DNA of 64,000 nt from Drosophila persimilis (lineage: Eukaryota; Arthropoda; Insecta; Diptera; Drosophilidae). The position numbers and the translations under genes were made by a program. The first letter of the stretch is position 1. The number at the start of each line of letters is the position of its first letter. The notes below the pieces were generated by a model, which was not told the origin of the DNA, searched no databases, and was given only the letters and a program-made list of their open reading frames with translations. The stretch lies in NCBI RefSeq assembly GCF_003286085.1, contig NW_020825288.1, positions 620,001 to 684,000 on the forward strand. Direction: 5' to 3'. Of this stretch, positions 33,973 through 46,600 are shown piece after piece.

Positions 33973-36030
33973 ATGATAAGAAGTACCATAATATTCTTCG
34001 TGGGAGTGCTCGCCGGCTTAGACAGCTTTTCGAATGCCCAGTCTAGGGAGCATCCCGCCAGGTCGATATACAAGCTGCGCGAGTATCTTGAACTTCAAGG
34101 AAATTTGGTTCTCAACCTGGAGTACTATGTGTACCACCTGGAAATAAAACTGCATAAAATCCAAGAGTGAGTAGAGCGAATGGGGAATTGGGGATTTCGA
34201 AATATTAATCCTCTAAAAATCCCCTAGAGCTCTGCTTGACATGGAGAAAGTGCATGCTCTTTTTGAGGAGGACAAAAGGGCCTTTGTGTCCAATCCCGTC
34301 AACAGTTTCTCGCTCATCCGACACATGCACTCTGACTGGATGAAGTGGCAGCTCTACCTATCGGGGGACCCAGGACAAGGTTAGTTTTGATCCCATACCG
34401 TAGTCGTATGGTTATGTGTTATGTATACTATTCAGAACAACTGGCGTACATGAGGGAAACCAGTGCGTATCTCCCGACCAAGGATGATATCGCAGACGCC
34501 CTTCTGGGTATGGAAAGAGTGAGGAGTGTGTATGGCCTGGAGCCCCAGGATATGGCGAGTGGCTTGCTCTCGGACGTGCAGTACGAGTAAGTGATCCGAT
34601 GTTAAGCAACATCCTGGATGTACATATATTCGAGCTACTCGATCTCCACCAGCTCTAGTTTTTCCCCCCATGACTGTCGCTCGCTGGCGGAGTACAGCAT
34701 CGGAATGAAGGACTACCCCACTGCAGAGCGATGGCTACAGGTGGCCATATCGCTGCTTCAGGACAGAAATGAGGATCCAGTTGTCCCTCTGAAAATCATT
34801 GATGTTACCCAAACTCTAGTAGAAAGCTACCGCGCCCAGCGTATGTAAATCCGCAGGAAATCCTTGGAGTGCTGGGCATATCCTGGAAGCTGCTCTGAAG
34901 CTGAGTCCTTTTGATGCTCGTCTGTTGAGGCTGAAGGAGCAAGTGAGCACAGACTTGATGTACGAGGTTCCGCTGAAACCCAGGCCAAAAGGAGTGCCCG
35001 ATCAGGATCACTGCTGTAATGGGCTTTGTAAGGGGCCCAGGAACAGGCACCTCCACTGCTTCTACCTCACTAAACGAGGATCCCCCTTTCTGCTCTTGGC
35101 GAGGGTTAGGACTGAGATTCTCTCTGACGATCCCTTTATTGCGTTGTACTACGATGTATTGACCCACTCCGATATGGTGTCCCTGCGGAACACAAGCGAG
35201 CCGTTGCTACATCCAGCCACCACCATTCAATATTTTAACGCGCCGCAGGAGTTGTCTAACTCCCGTACAGCGCACTTCGTCTGGCTGGAGCCGACCATTA
35301 CAGAGGCGACCCGAAGAGCAGATCGGGTGCTTTGGGATGTCACGGGTCTAAATCTTAGCAACTCTGAAATGTTCCAGGTCAATAACTATGGGATTGGAGG
35401 CTCGTTCATGCGCCACAGTGACCTTTTGCACTCCGTAAGCATATCCTTAGTCTCCATCTAATTGATATTCCCATTCGGTTGTCTAGGAAAGAAATTATCT
35501 AGTGAGAGAACGCATTGCCACGGCCATATTTTACGTAAGTGAATGATGGACGACGATTCCTTCCCTCTGCCTATTGTCGAGTCTATACGAGTACGAGAAT
35601 GTCTGATCCCACAGCTAAGCGATGTGCCCCAGGGCGGCGCCACCTTGTTCACAGAGCTGAATGTGACCGTATTCCCCCAGGCAGGAACTGTTCTTTTCTG
35701 GTACAACCTGGCCCATTCAGGAGATCACGATATGAGAACACGCCACACAGGTTGTCCCGTCATCGTGGGTTCCAAGTGGAGTAGGTTTTCCCTTAGACTG
35801 TTTTAGCGATATCTGCAAATAAGTATTACCTTGATTTGGTTCTTTTCCTGTTAGTGATGACCCGCTGGATATATGACGATGGTCAGGCGTTCGAAACTAA
35901 AAAGCCCCATGGTTATGGCCTAAGCGGAGATAATGTGCCAATAAATTGGATTACTCTACAAAATGTTCCTAAATTTCCAGCCATATCCTCTAATAGAATT
36001 TTTAGCCCCGTAGGGGCATTAACCATATGA
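33973..36030 (+). pseudogene. PH4alpha paralog B4, broken copy of A4
   Basis: Exons by match to A4: 33973-34166, 34228-34379, 34436-34586, 34653-34840, 34857-35434, 35487-35534, 35615-35780, 35855-36030. The fourth intron has shrunk from 52 bp in A4 to 16 bp (34841-34856), too short to be spliced. Reading through it meets TAA within three codons (CGT ATG TAA). In addition, 17 bp are missing from the last exon after GCGTTC. This removes the conserved C-terminal Pro-Cys and replaces the tail with about 40 new residues, running past the AATAAA at 35940-35945. Catalytic exons remain open (H-S-D, TRHTGCPV, GSKW). A protein could arise only by skipping or by a hidden splice site. Confidence 0.8.
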
Positions 36031-36669
36031 TGCTCTTGGCGAGTCCCGACAACATCTTCTGCTGGAGGAGCCAGTGAGAAAGGATACGTAAGATCTTTCT
36101 CTTAGAATGAGAAAAACAGTGCCTGCTTTCGGTGCAACTCTCTTACCTTGAGACCATATAGGAGCTCCTGCCCCAGTCCATCTCAAGCAAACACATAAAA
36201 GGAATAATGTGTATACCTATGGTGCCTCCACAGGATAATTCTCACTCTTCGGACCACCGACCATAGCATCCCCGAGTCGACAAAAGACAAAACCTACTGA
36301 AAATACAACAAGCCTCATTCTCTATTAAGGAACGAGAATGGTACCTATGAGGAAGTATGTATGTCTACCATATAAAACTCTAAAGATAATCATAGCTTAA
36401 TAACCAGTTTATATCTTATTACGAAGAAAGTGTCTATCTTCTGATTTGATACGATTCGTGGATTCGATTCTCTCTCTACTTGACATTAGTTATTGTCTAC
36501 GCCAAAACCAGTTGCCGGCTCGTTGAACCCCGCGCTTTCTTTGAGTGCGTGCCAAAACAGGTTTCGAATCAGAAGCAGAACCTCTGACATCTCTGGAATT
36601 ATGTAATATTCAGTCGCTATTCAGTGCGGGGTCAAGTGGTAGATTCAGTCGGCATCTAATCGCTTCGGG
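36031..36669 (+). other. intergenic region upstream of cluster gene 15
   Basis: No gene is seen. Three initiator-like TCAGT motifs cluster at 36611-36650 before the ATG at 36670 and may mark its transcription start. Confidence 0.45.
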
Positions 36670-38841
36670 ATGATGTTACCCCTGCTGTTGGTGGGCGCCC
36701 TGTGGCAGGGCCTTTTCCTTGCCTGTGAAGCCGAGTTCTACTCCTCCGTGCACACGATGACCAAGGTATTTGGTTACGAGCAGAAAATGCTGCAGCACAT
36801 GCAGAAGTTCGTTGCCGATAATCAGAGCAAATTGGATTTCCTGAGAGCGTAAGTGCTAGCGAGGGGCGTGGCAAATCAAGCGTGACTCACGACTAATTGA
36901 ATCTCGGAAAACTCAATCTGCACCGACAGGCGGCTGCGAGAGTTCGAGCAGGAGCGCACCGAGGCGCAACACTGGGGCACGGCATACTTCGAGAGTCCGC
37001 TGAACCAATATTTGCTCAGCAAACGACTGACGGTGGACTGGCGGCGGGTGCAGAACCTCATGTATGCCGACACGGGCGAGAGTGGGTGAAGCATCAATTT
37101 AGCGGCTCGAACTCTATTAAAGACACACTTCTTCCTAACCAGAGCCCTTGGAGCGGCTGCTGAAGCTACGACAGCGTCCCTCCATGCCCGATGCCAGCGA
37201 ACTGGAGGGCGCCATCGATGGCCTGCTCCGGCTGCAGTACGTCTACAGGCTGGAGGCCAAGCACCTGGCCAAAGGCATCTTGGATGGAGTGAACCATGGG
37301 TGAGACAGTGGATATTGATCCAATCGACCTTTGCTGCATTGTTTCTTTGTTTTTTTAGCACACAGCTGAACTCCGAGCACTGCGTGGACATTGCCCGATT
37401 GGCATTGAGGGATCAGCATCCGCGACTCGCGCACGCCTGGCTGTTGGAGGCGAAAGATCGCGTGTTCCAGGACCCAAAACTCCAGCCGCAAATTCTGGCT
37501 CTGCTCGTGCAGGCCAAGGCGGAGTTGGCCGACTTCCGGGGAGTGAATGACACCTACCAGGAGCTCTTGAGGATCCATCCAGCCAGCGAGGAGCATGCCA
37601 GAAACTACGAGGAATTCATGCGGAACCATGCAGTGAAAGCTGGCTTGTATGAATCCAAAACCATAGAAGAGCATGCCGTAAGTGAGAAGAGTTCGCTTAC
37701 AAGTGGTGATTCCAACTTCCCATATCTTTCTCAGCCCATACCCGAGGATCCCTCGAAGCTGGACGAGTTCGAGGCCTACCGTTTGACGTGCAGCGGCCAC
37801 AGCAGGCTCACAGCCCGAGAGCAACGGCATTTGCGTTGCGGGTACATGACCGAGACCCATCCCTTCCTCTTGTTGGCGCCCCTCAAGGCGGAGGAGTTGA
37901 GCCACGACCCCCTGCTAGTGCTCTACCATGACGTGATCTACCAGAGCGAGATCGACGTCATCAGGCAGCTGACAACCAACAGGATGGCCCGCGCAATGGT
38001 CACACTCACCAACCAGTCGACGGTGTCCAATGTGCGCACCAGCCAGATAACCTTCATCGCCAAAACAGAGCACGAGGTGCTGCAGACCATTGACCGCCGA
38101 GTGGCAGACATGACCAACCTGAACATGGACTATGCGGAGGATCATCAGTTCGCCAACTATGGCATCGGTGGTCACTACGGCCAGCACATGGACTGGTTTA
38201 CCGAGACTACCGTAGGTTACTGGATTGGTCTTAGATAGAGATTTACTACAATGTGACACTCTCTCTCTCTCTCCCTCTGCCACGCAGTTCGATAATGGTT
38301 TGGTCTCCTCCACCGAGATGGGCAACCGCATTGCAACGGTCCTCTTCTACGTAAGTAGAGAAAGTAAGTCTTCGAGTGGACTTTTCACGTAGAACATCTC
38401 CTTGAACAGCTCTCGGATGTGGCTCAGGGCGGCGGCACTGCCTTTCCCTATCTGAAGCAGCACCTGCGTCCCAAGAAATATGCAGGTACTTAACAAGTTC
38501 ATTTATTCACTTCAAACACCCCTAATAACTCAAACACTTCCGTCTCGATAGCCGCCTTCTGGCATAATCTGCATGCAGCGGGCAGAGGTGATGCCCGCAC
38601 GCAGCACGGTGCCTGCCCCATCATCGCTGGATCTAAATGGGGTAAGATCTCTGGAAAGAGTTCTCTATGTTCTATACTCTATATTCTATATATGTGCTTT
38701 CCAGTCCTAAATCGCTGGATTCGGGAGTTTGTGCAGTCGGATCGACGTCCCTGTCTGCTGTGGGATGACTCTCTTGCCACTTATGCTCAGATTATGGAGC
38801 TGGCTAAAAACCAGGAGACGAAGAAGGAAGCATCGAGCTGA
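36670..38841 (+). CDS. prolyl 4-hydroxylase alpha-type protein (cluster gene 15)
   Basis: Nine in-phase exons: 36670-36848, 36930-37081, 37143-37299, 37359-37677, 37735-38211, 38288-38350, 38410-38485, 38552-38641, 38705-38841, giving 549 aa. The signal peptide (MMLPLLLVGALWQGLFLACEA) precedes EFYSS and a coiled region. A 57-bp intron (37678-37734) has no stop and is divisible by three, so retention would add 19 residues without breaking the frame. The intron at 38486-38551 splits the exon after the conserved GG motif and is not seen in the other paralogs. Active-site residues are intact: H-M-D after GIGGHYGQ, the distal His in TQHGACPI, and Lys in GSKW. A Lys/Glu-rich C-terminal tail extends beyond the usual end. 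AATAAA lies at 38909-38914. Confidence 0.9.
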
Positions 38842-40647
38842 GGGCCACTCCAACCACCAAGTCAAGCTTTAAGGAATGAGAGTCTAGTTTATTCGAAATT
38901 TATAGGGAAATAAAGATATTAATAAGTGATGAAGTGACCATTTTTTATGCTGCTTTGGAAAACGATTGAATGTATAAGTGCTCATTGGTTGATAGATAAA
39001 TATGTTACTCGTACAGCCTCACCCTATTCCTCCCATAAATAAAAGAGCAGTGATTGCCTGAGGTCCCTCCAGAAGCGGGGAACCCCTTTCCAAGTTCTTT
39101 ATTTCATTTCTCATACATTTCATTCTCCGCTTACAATTGTCCAACTTTTTTTTTGTTTAGGTCTAACCAACATTAATAATTTGCTAGTAGCTGGAATTCC
39201 CCGATGGAATTCTCCTCTAAAGGAGAAGGAGGGGAATCCGTATCCTGCCTTTGGCATGCAGCTTCTTCTACGAATCGGGTCTGGTCCATCCGGGTCCATC
39301 ATAGGTTCTATCCGCAATATGTGTGTATTTGAATAAATTCAATAAGTATGTCTTAAAACAAACATCCATATGTGTGTATTTGTAGATATACGAGTATGTA
39401 ATGCCTTTGATTCCGGCAACAACATTTAGTAATTACGTGTGGTTTCTTATCTGCTCTTTGGCATAATAGTAATAGTAGAATATAATATGACAGTAATTCT
39501 TGTTGTCTTTTTCTGGGGATCTGGGGCTTGTATATGCGTACGAGTATAAGTTGAAAAGTTCACCGCTCTATCCGTCAAAACATTTATATAAATTTCTCTT
39601 ATTCTTTTTTTGTAGTTTTCTTACATATCTCTTGATATATCGTTTTGTTTTTCTTCTAGTAAATAAAATAGTTTGTCAGTTGTGGAGTTTTGCTGCAATT
39701 CAAGTTGCAATTGAAAGGACACCGAGTGAAAGTTCTTTTGACTATGCAAATGATTCATGTTTCATGTTTCTTGTTTCTTTTTTCTTGTGTATAAAGATTA
39801 AATTCGCTTTATTATATATGTATGTGTTTTCCATTTTTAATGTGTGTGTGTATTTGCATGTGTTTGAGTGTGTTTGTGTGTGTGTAATGGACCGAACTCG
39901 TTTCCGGTTCCGCTTTCGCGTTGTGGTGGGTGTCTCTGTTCACTAGTTTTAGTTTTAGTTTCAGTTTAAGTTTAGTCATAGTTTAATTTTCAGTATGTCT
40001 TGCCAAGGGATTGTCTTTGGGGGCACATGGTACACATTCACATTCAACATCGATATACAAATACACGGTTTCACATAAATATAGGTATATATATATGTCT
40101 GTATATATTGTGTATATAGTAAACAGCATCTGTATATGGTATATTCATCGTTAAAATTTTACTATCGTTAAAGTTTAACTTAAAATTGTTGCCGCACACG
40201 CTATGCCTCCTCTTTTCTCGTTTCCCGTTTATCGATTATCGTTTCTCATTTATCAATTATCGTTTATTGAAATTACAGTTTCTTCGCATAAATATATATT
40301 ACCATTTTTCTATATCTTTTGTACACCTATATAAAGAGTATCGTATCTATAATAGAGAGAGTATCTGTGCTCTGTAGTATGTATGTTTGCAACGCATTAA
40401 CTTCACATCGATAATAAGTTTGTTTTGTTTTCTTTTGTTTTGTTCTTGTTGAATATTTTGATATAATTGCATTAACGTTTATGGAATAATTTGCTTTCCG
40501 CACTCTGCTGGACGATCATCTTGCCGATCCTTTGCTTTGATATATGCTTGTATATATGTTTAAATTGAAACTCCCATCGGCCACAAGCCGGCCTCTAAAC
40601 AATCCCATCCTACACCTCACCCCCATCGCCTCTTTGCTCTTTGCTGT
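38842..40647. other. 3' flanks of cluster gene 15 (+) and jdp (-)
   Basis: About 1.8 kb, AT-rich, with a TG microsatellite (39838-39885), TATA-type repeats (40075-40145) and repeated CGTTTATCGATTATCGTTT-like units near 40225-40270. No coding exon is seen. Much of it may be jdp 3' UTR, because the jdp stop lies at its right edge. Confidence 0.45.
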
Positions 40648-43600
40648 TTAGATCTCGTAGTTGCGGAACTTGTTGGCCACATCCGTGTTCTCGGCCCCCC
40701 ACTCGGTCTTCCGTCCGCCGTAGTAGAGTGCGGCCCCGCCCTCAGAGGCACGGCGATGGGCCGGATTGGGGGAGGCTGCGGTCAGCCCGCCGCTGCTGCA
40801 CCCAGCCCCGGCTCCAGCTCCAGCTCCCGGTCCGATTCCAGCTCCATCTGCGGTCTCCGGCAACATGCGATCCTTGGTCTTCGGGGTGACCCAATGCATC
40901 GACTTTGATTTCGATTGGAATTGTTCGGGGTCATTCGGGAGAGGATGAAAATTGACATTAATTGAGAATTCTGTGGTTTGGTAGGAGGGCCAATGACTGG
41001 CATGCACTCCTTGGGGCATGCACAAAACACACGCACACATAGACACACATAGTTGGATGAAGAGGCACATTCAAGATAGGTAGACATTCGGTGGGGCACT
41101 CAGGAGCAGGGCGAGAGAGAGAGAGAGAGAAATATACTATGTACAGGGGGGGTTTGGGGGTGTATAATTTTGTTTACACTAAAACTTGAGTTAAATTGGA
41201 TTTGCAAACGAGGATATTTTCCCACTCCACGGGACTCCAGGGGACAGTGTCCGCCGCTGATGGATGCGCGACAATTTCCGCTCTGCCCGGCAGCGGAAAT
41301 TGCCTTGGGGGCAGCAGAGGGGGTGTAGGCTTGGACGTGGGCGAGTGGGGGTCGGTTGAATAATCACGTTAATTGTGGCGCAACAAAAAAGCGACTCCAG
41401 CTTGGATTACAAATTTCATTAGCTGCCTGGGAAACAACAAACAACTGGGGAACAGCCGAAACAAGGTCAGGTGTTGACGCAGTGCAGCGGGGATGCTAAA
41501 GGACAAAGGAGTCGGATAATAAGTAAGCGGGCACTCGGCTTGCGCCTTTGTGCCGCAAAGAGTGGGGGAGTGAGTGCTGTGCTACGGAGGGGAGAGAGAG
41601 CGACAGAGTGAGAGTGAGAGAGAGAGAGAGAGAGAGAGGTAGAGGTGACTACTCCTCCGCCGGGTTTCTCGTACTGTCTGCTGTTCCTGGCCCATACGCA
41701 TACCTCTTTATCCACTTTCTCGGCAATCGTGTATCTTCTCACCTGACCGACATGCTCCTTCATGCCCAGCCACTGCTTGTAGCTCATCGAGATGCCGCTG
41801 TTGCGCCACTTGTCGTACACGGTCCGCTTCTCCGGATCGCAAAGGGTCTCCTTGGCCTCCTGCGAAGAATTGAAGAAAAACACAGGCATACGTAAATGAA
41901 ATAGAAGTGGCACAGAACTCAGAATACCATTGATATAGCGCATAAATTGGATAGAGGCAGGTGTGAATGTCGTTGCTACCTATATAAATATATAAGCAGT
42001 TTTGGTTGTATTTCATCTTAACTTCAGTTCCAGTAAAGTTTTGGCCGTATTGCTGGGATTCTTATCGATTTGGGTGCTTCCTTTGATCTTCGATTCTGTT
42101 TCATGGAATTCAAAAAATAATTGGCCCTAAAATGTTGCATTTTTTCTTGAATTCATTTCCATTTTACACAACAGAATGTGTGAAGGGGTAAACCCATTTA
42201 CTTGCCGTCCGATAGGCCTTCTGTGCCGGGGAGGCGGGAGGAGGGCCCACACATAATAGTATTGGCCCCGCAACGCACCGCCCCGCCGTGTGGCCTCATG
42301 AAAGTCAGATTTGCTCAAGTGCAAAATCAACAGCTGCAGAGATTTCGGATGCCTTTCCTTAGCATGTTAATCAATTTCATAAGCCAGGATACGGCTTTGA
42401 GGACGGGTCTATGGCACACTTATTGGCATGTCCGTGATTCACACACACCATACCACACAGGGGCAGGGGCAGGGGCTCTATCTAGCCCTCACATATTTGC
42501 ACGCTCAAGTGGCTTTGATAGCTCTGCTTGGGCTGGATTTATATCTCGACTACTTTTACGTCCAGGCCCAACACCAACACCAACACCCAAGCAGATACAC
42601 AAAGCGATGGTAGAGACACAGAGACGGACACTGATACGCTTGTTGCACACTCACAAACACACACACGGCACACTCATTGGAGCTGTGAGTTTTCATCGGC
42701 CGCCCTGCTGTTTTATTGTTCGGGGAACGCTTTTCGGGGCCGTGTCTACATGATAATCAATTATTTTACTACTCACTGATTATGTGGGTCGGCAAACAGG
42801 ACAACGGGACTCGGGACTCTTACTGACTGACTGACTGACTGACTGACAGGATGCCTTAAAGGATGCCTGCCAGCTTGTTTGTGTTCAATTAGTTATATTC
42901 CGAGAATATTTTAAGCTCCTGCCGAGTGGCAATTAGAGAAACTGCACACGACTGGAATCAAAACGAAAACTCCTTCGCAGTCTTGATCACCATCCGCCCT
43001 GCGATTCCCGTTTTGGGGCCACTTTTGGGGCCCGCCTGCCAACAGCAAATTGTGTTGTAATTTGTTGGTTGTTGGTTGCATGTTGAAAATGAAGTCAGGA
43101 TCATGGCAGGGCCTCCTGCTCCTCTGCCGACGACGCCCTTCCTCATTTGCATAGCCTCTGGGGAATGTGGGGCATGTTGTGACTCTTCCGAATCTCCACA
43201 TTTCACTTTAAACGTTTCATGGTCTCCGGGCTGGCTTTGCTTTATGGCCTGGCCGTAAAGCCTGCCTCTGTTTCTTCGCCCGACTCTCCGCTCTCCGTTC
43301 CTGCACATTCAGACATCTTTACGACACACGTGTCCGAGACTTTACGAGCTGTAAATTGTGGGGAGCAAGCTCCTGAACTGCCATAACTATCATTATGAGG
43401 AAATTGTGAGTGTCTGCACAGGACCCTCATGCATATTCAGAGACTACAGACTTAGGCACCCACCTCTCTTTGGTAGGAGGCTTCTATTTGTGTCTTCAAA
43501 CAGACTGGCATCATGGCTTCGAGGGATATTTAATGGAGGGAACCCTCAAGTCCTTTCTATCGAACTCTAGTTTGTACAAATGTATCAACACAGAGTATTC

Positions 43601-46600
43601 ATCATTTACGATTCATTTTGGACCTTTTCTAACACCTTAATTCAGTCCAAAGAGTATCTGTTGAAATATATTGGAGTACAGGTAGGGCTGAGAGTCATTC
43701 ATAGAGTACAGGTCCGCTCATCATTCTTCACAGCACCCTGTCGCAGATTCCCGTAAATGAATTCTCCACTCGGTAAATCAAATCATCCCCCAAGTGGAAG
43801 CACACCCCTCTACCGCCACCTTTCCCCTACCTGTGGCAGGACCAAAGACATCTCCCACTGCCCGTCCATTAAAATTGTGTGTTTTTTCTTTCATCCACAC
43901 ATTAATGAATTTTCAGGCTCTAACAATCCTCGGCCCCTCCCGGCATTTGTGGTCCCGATAATGTTTCATGCTTTGACATGAAAAATCAATAAACGTTTTC
44001 AACAAAAATAATATACTATATATAATATATAGGTAATTGATTTTATCTCATCGCTGGCGCCTTGTTTTTCTTTTGTTGCTCGGAAAATTCAATTTGAGGC
44101 TGAGGGTGCGTATCCGTGTGAGTGTGTGTGTGTTTGTGCGTGTTTGGAAGTGGGCTAAGTGCATGTGTGTGTGTGTGTTGCTGGGATCCATTGTTTAATG
44201 CAGCTTAAAACTTTCCCCCGCTGACAGACACGACTTTGAATGGATTGAGCCTTCGGTTGAGTGGGCCTTCAGCTAATTACTGAAACTATCCCAAGAGGGG
44301 GCTGGAGGGCTGAAGAGCTGAATGGCTGAAGGGTAGGTGTTCTATGTAGCTACGGTTCCATCATCATAGTTCTGTTTCACTCTGGTTGACCTCCTTTAGG
44401 GACCTTTGGGGCTCCTTCTGGGATATTTTATAGATAGCCTGGATCCTGTAGATGTGTAGTATTTTCAAGCACTCTCTGTAGCTTTAACAGTTCCCAGGCG
44501 TCGGGCCTACATATCTGCATCTCCGGTCCATCCCATTGAAGCCCATTCATCGATGTGTATTCTGCTAGAACACACATAGTTGCCTTGTGGCAATCGTCTT
44601 TGTGGCCTCGCAACTTTTGGAACTTTGTTCTCATTTGTTCGCATTCTAAAACCCACGGAGATACTATCTCCCGCCAGAATACCCAAATATATTCCGAGGA
44701 ATCGTGGGGGCACTGCAACCATTCCCATTCCCTTCCAGCATCGGCACGACACTGTCTGTACTGAGGGATAACCTATACAATAGTTCAAACTTTGAAACCA
44801 GTTTTGGTTTTGTGAAGTTCCAAACTTTTGTGTTTCTCCGAAGGAATAGCAATTATCTCCTCCCTTCTCGGCAATCGTCCCCCACATGAGGCCATGAATG
44901 CCAGAGGACTGGGAGGTATCTGAAAGGTTGTTATCCTCCCCTGTTCTTGTTCCTCTCGCATGCATTCGGCTTAAACATCTTTTAATTTTGAGCCCGCTTC
45001 GGCAACTTTGTTCTCGAACATATTGGCCCACAGGCTGTCAAATTTACAACGTCCCCATGGGGGGCCCTGCCTCATGCCTCATGCCACATGCCACTCCCAC
45101 ACTCCCTTTCGCAAGTGAAAACTTCATTAAATATGCAAAATGTTGAAACGCTTGCCTTTTCTTCATTACAGGGCACGGGACGGGACTGGAACTCGACTCT
45201 GGTCGGAGTCCTTGTTCTGCTCCTTGTTCTGGGTGTCTGTTCTTTTCGAGCCGTCTTCCCGTTCGCTTACCTTTAGGTTCTGGAACTTGGCCTCGGCCTC
45301 CTTGTCGCCGCTGTTCTTGTCGGGGTGGTACTGGAGGGCCAGCACCTTGTACTCCGCCTGGATCTGCTCGGGCTGAAACGAGAACAAATAGCACAGGGAT
45401 TGGGGCTCGTTAAGTGAATTGCGATAAGAAATTCTCTTTTTGCTGCAAATTAACTAAGCATTTTGTGGCATTAATTTTTAAAGTGTTCGTGCTCCGTTCT
45501 CTGGAAAAACATCATCATAGCAAGAAATGGGGAAATAAAGCCCCCAGAGAAACAGCCAGAGACATACATTCATGTGTGCCTGTCTGCTTGTAATGCAGAT
45601 TTCCGAAGGATGAGCGGGGTCTTCGAAGGATATCGCAAGTCATGTGGCAGGCCTGTCGGGGGCAGGCGGAATGGACCCATCAAACGGTGGTCGTATCTGC
45701 CCGACACGAAAACCACAACCGAACAACGAATCAACAATGGGGCAAACATTAAAACTGGGAGGGAAAACGGGTTGAAAAGTGTTTCGGTGAATTGTTCGTG
45801 CGATGCTGAAAACCACTTAAAGTAATAGAAAAGCTGTCGCTCCAGCCCCAGTCCAGCTCCAACTCCAGCTCTAGAAAGGAAAAGCCAACAGAGGAGGCTT
45901 AAAAGCTGTTGCCAAATTAATTCTTACTCAACTATTCCCCTTTTTATGACACTGACACTGACACCGACTTTGACACTGACGAAAGGGCTGTTGGCTGTCG
46001 ACAACAATTGGCCAACAATTGAAATTAATTAAGTCGAAAGTGTCTTAAAACCGAGCAACAAGTTGGCCGTCGGATAAAAGACATCAAAATGACTCTGGCA
46101 CTGGCTCTGCAACTGGCACTAGCCCTGGAACAAGTGCCCAGAGGGAGGAGGATGCTGGCGGGGAACCAGAAGCATCATCCACTATCCCTAGCACAAAGCA
46201 GCCTGTTGATTGTCTTGTAAATGGAAATGGCTTTTCGCGCACCATCAAGCGGGGCACACAAAGGACACACAAAGGATACACAGAGAGAGAGACAGACAGA
46301 GAGAGGGAGAGGGAGAGGGAGACTCTGCCCAGCGGCGGCTGGCCCCTGCTTTACTTTGATTCCATTTTCGAGTCCATTGTCTGCCTCTCAAACAAAAACA
46401 GAGAGCAAATATCAAAAGGCAGAGCCAGAGAGCAAATTTATTTGGGTCATTCTACCGTTTTCTAGAATTTTCATTGCGCAAAAAATAAAACCATCAAAAG
46501 CATGGATATTTTATAGGTCAAATGGAACGCTTTACCATTTCATTTGCTGCCTTTCGCTGAGCCAAATGCACTGCAACGGGGCGTATAATTAATTGCAGCG

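Larger units (their letters stand above)
28707..35963 (+). repeat. tandem duplication, copy B
   Basis: Direct repeat of 20863-28212 with an offset of 7,750-7,844 bp that shifts at each indel. It holds B1 28829, B2 30861, B3 32837 and B4 33973. The identity breaks at the right end just after the B4 poly(A) region (TACTCTACAAAA). Confidence 0.93.

Noticed and set aside
41704-41742. Longer version of jdp exon 3 ending at a second donor
   Set aside because: In phase, but it would insert 13 residues between HVGQ and SMHWV, which are contiguous in the human homologue as I recall it. Kept only as a possible isoform.
45044-45394. 116-codon frame antisense to jdp in another frame
   Set aside because: Overlaps jdp exon 2, where the HPD-containing frame is clearly the coding one.
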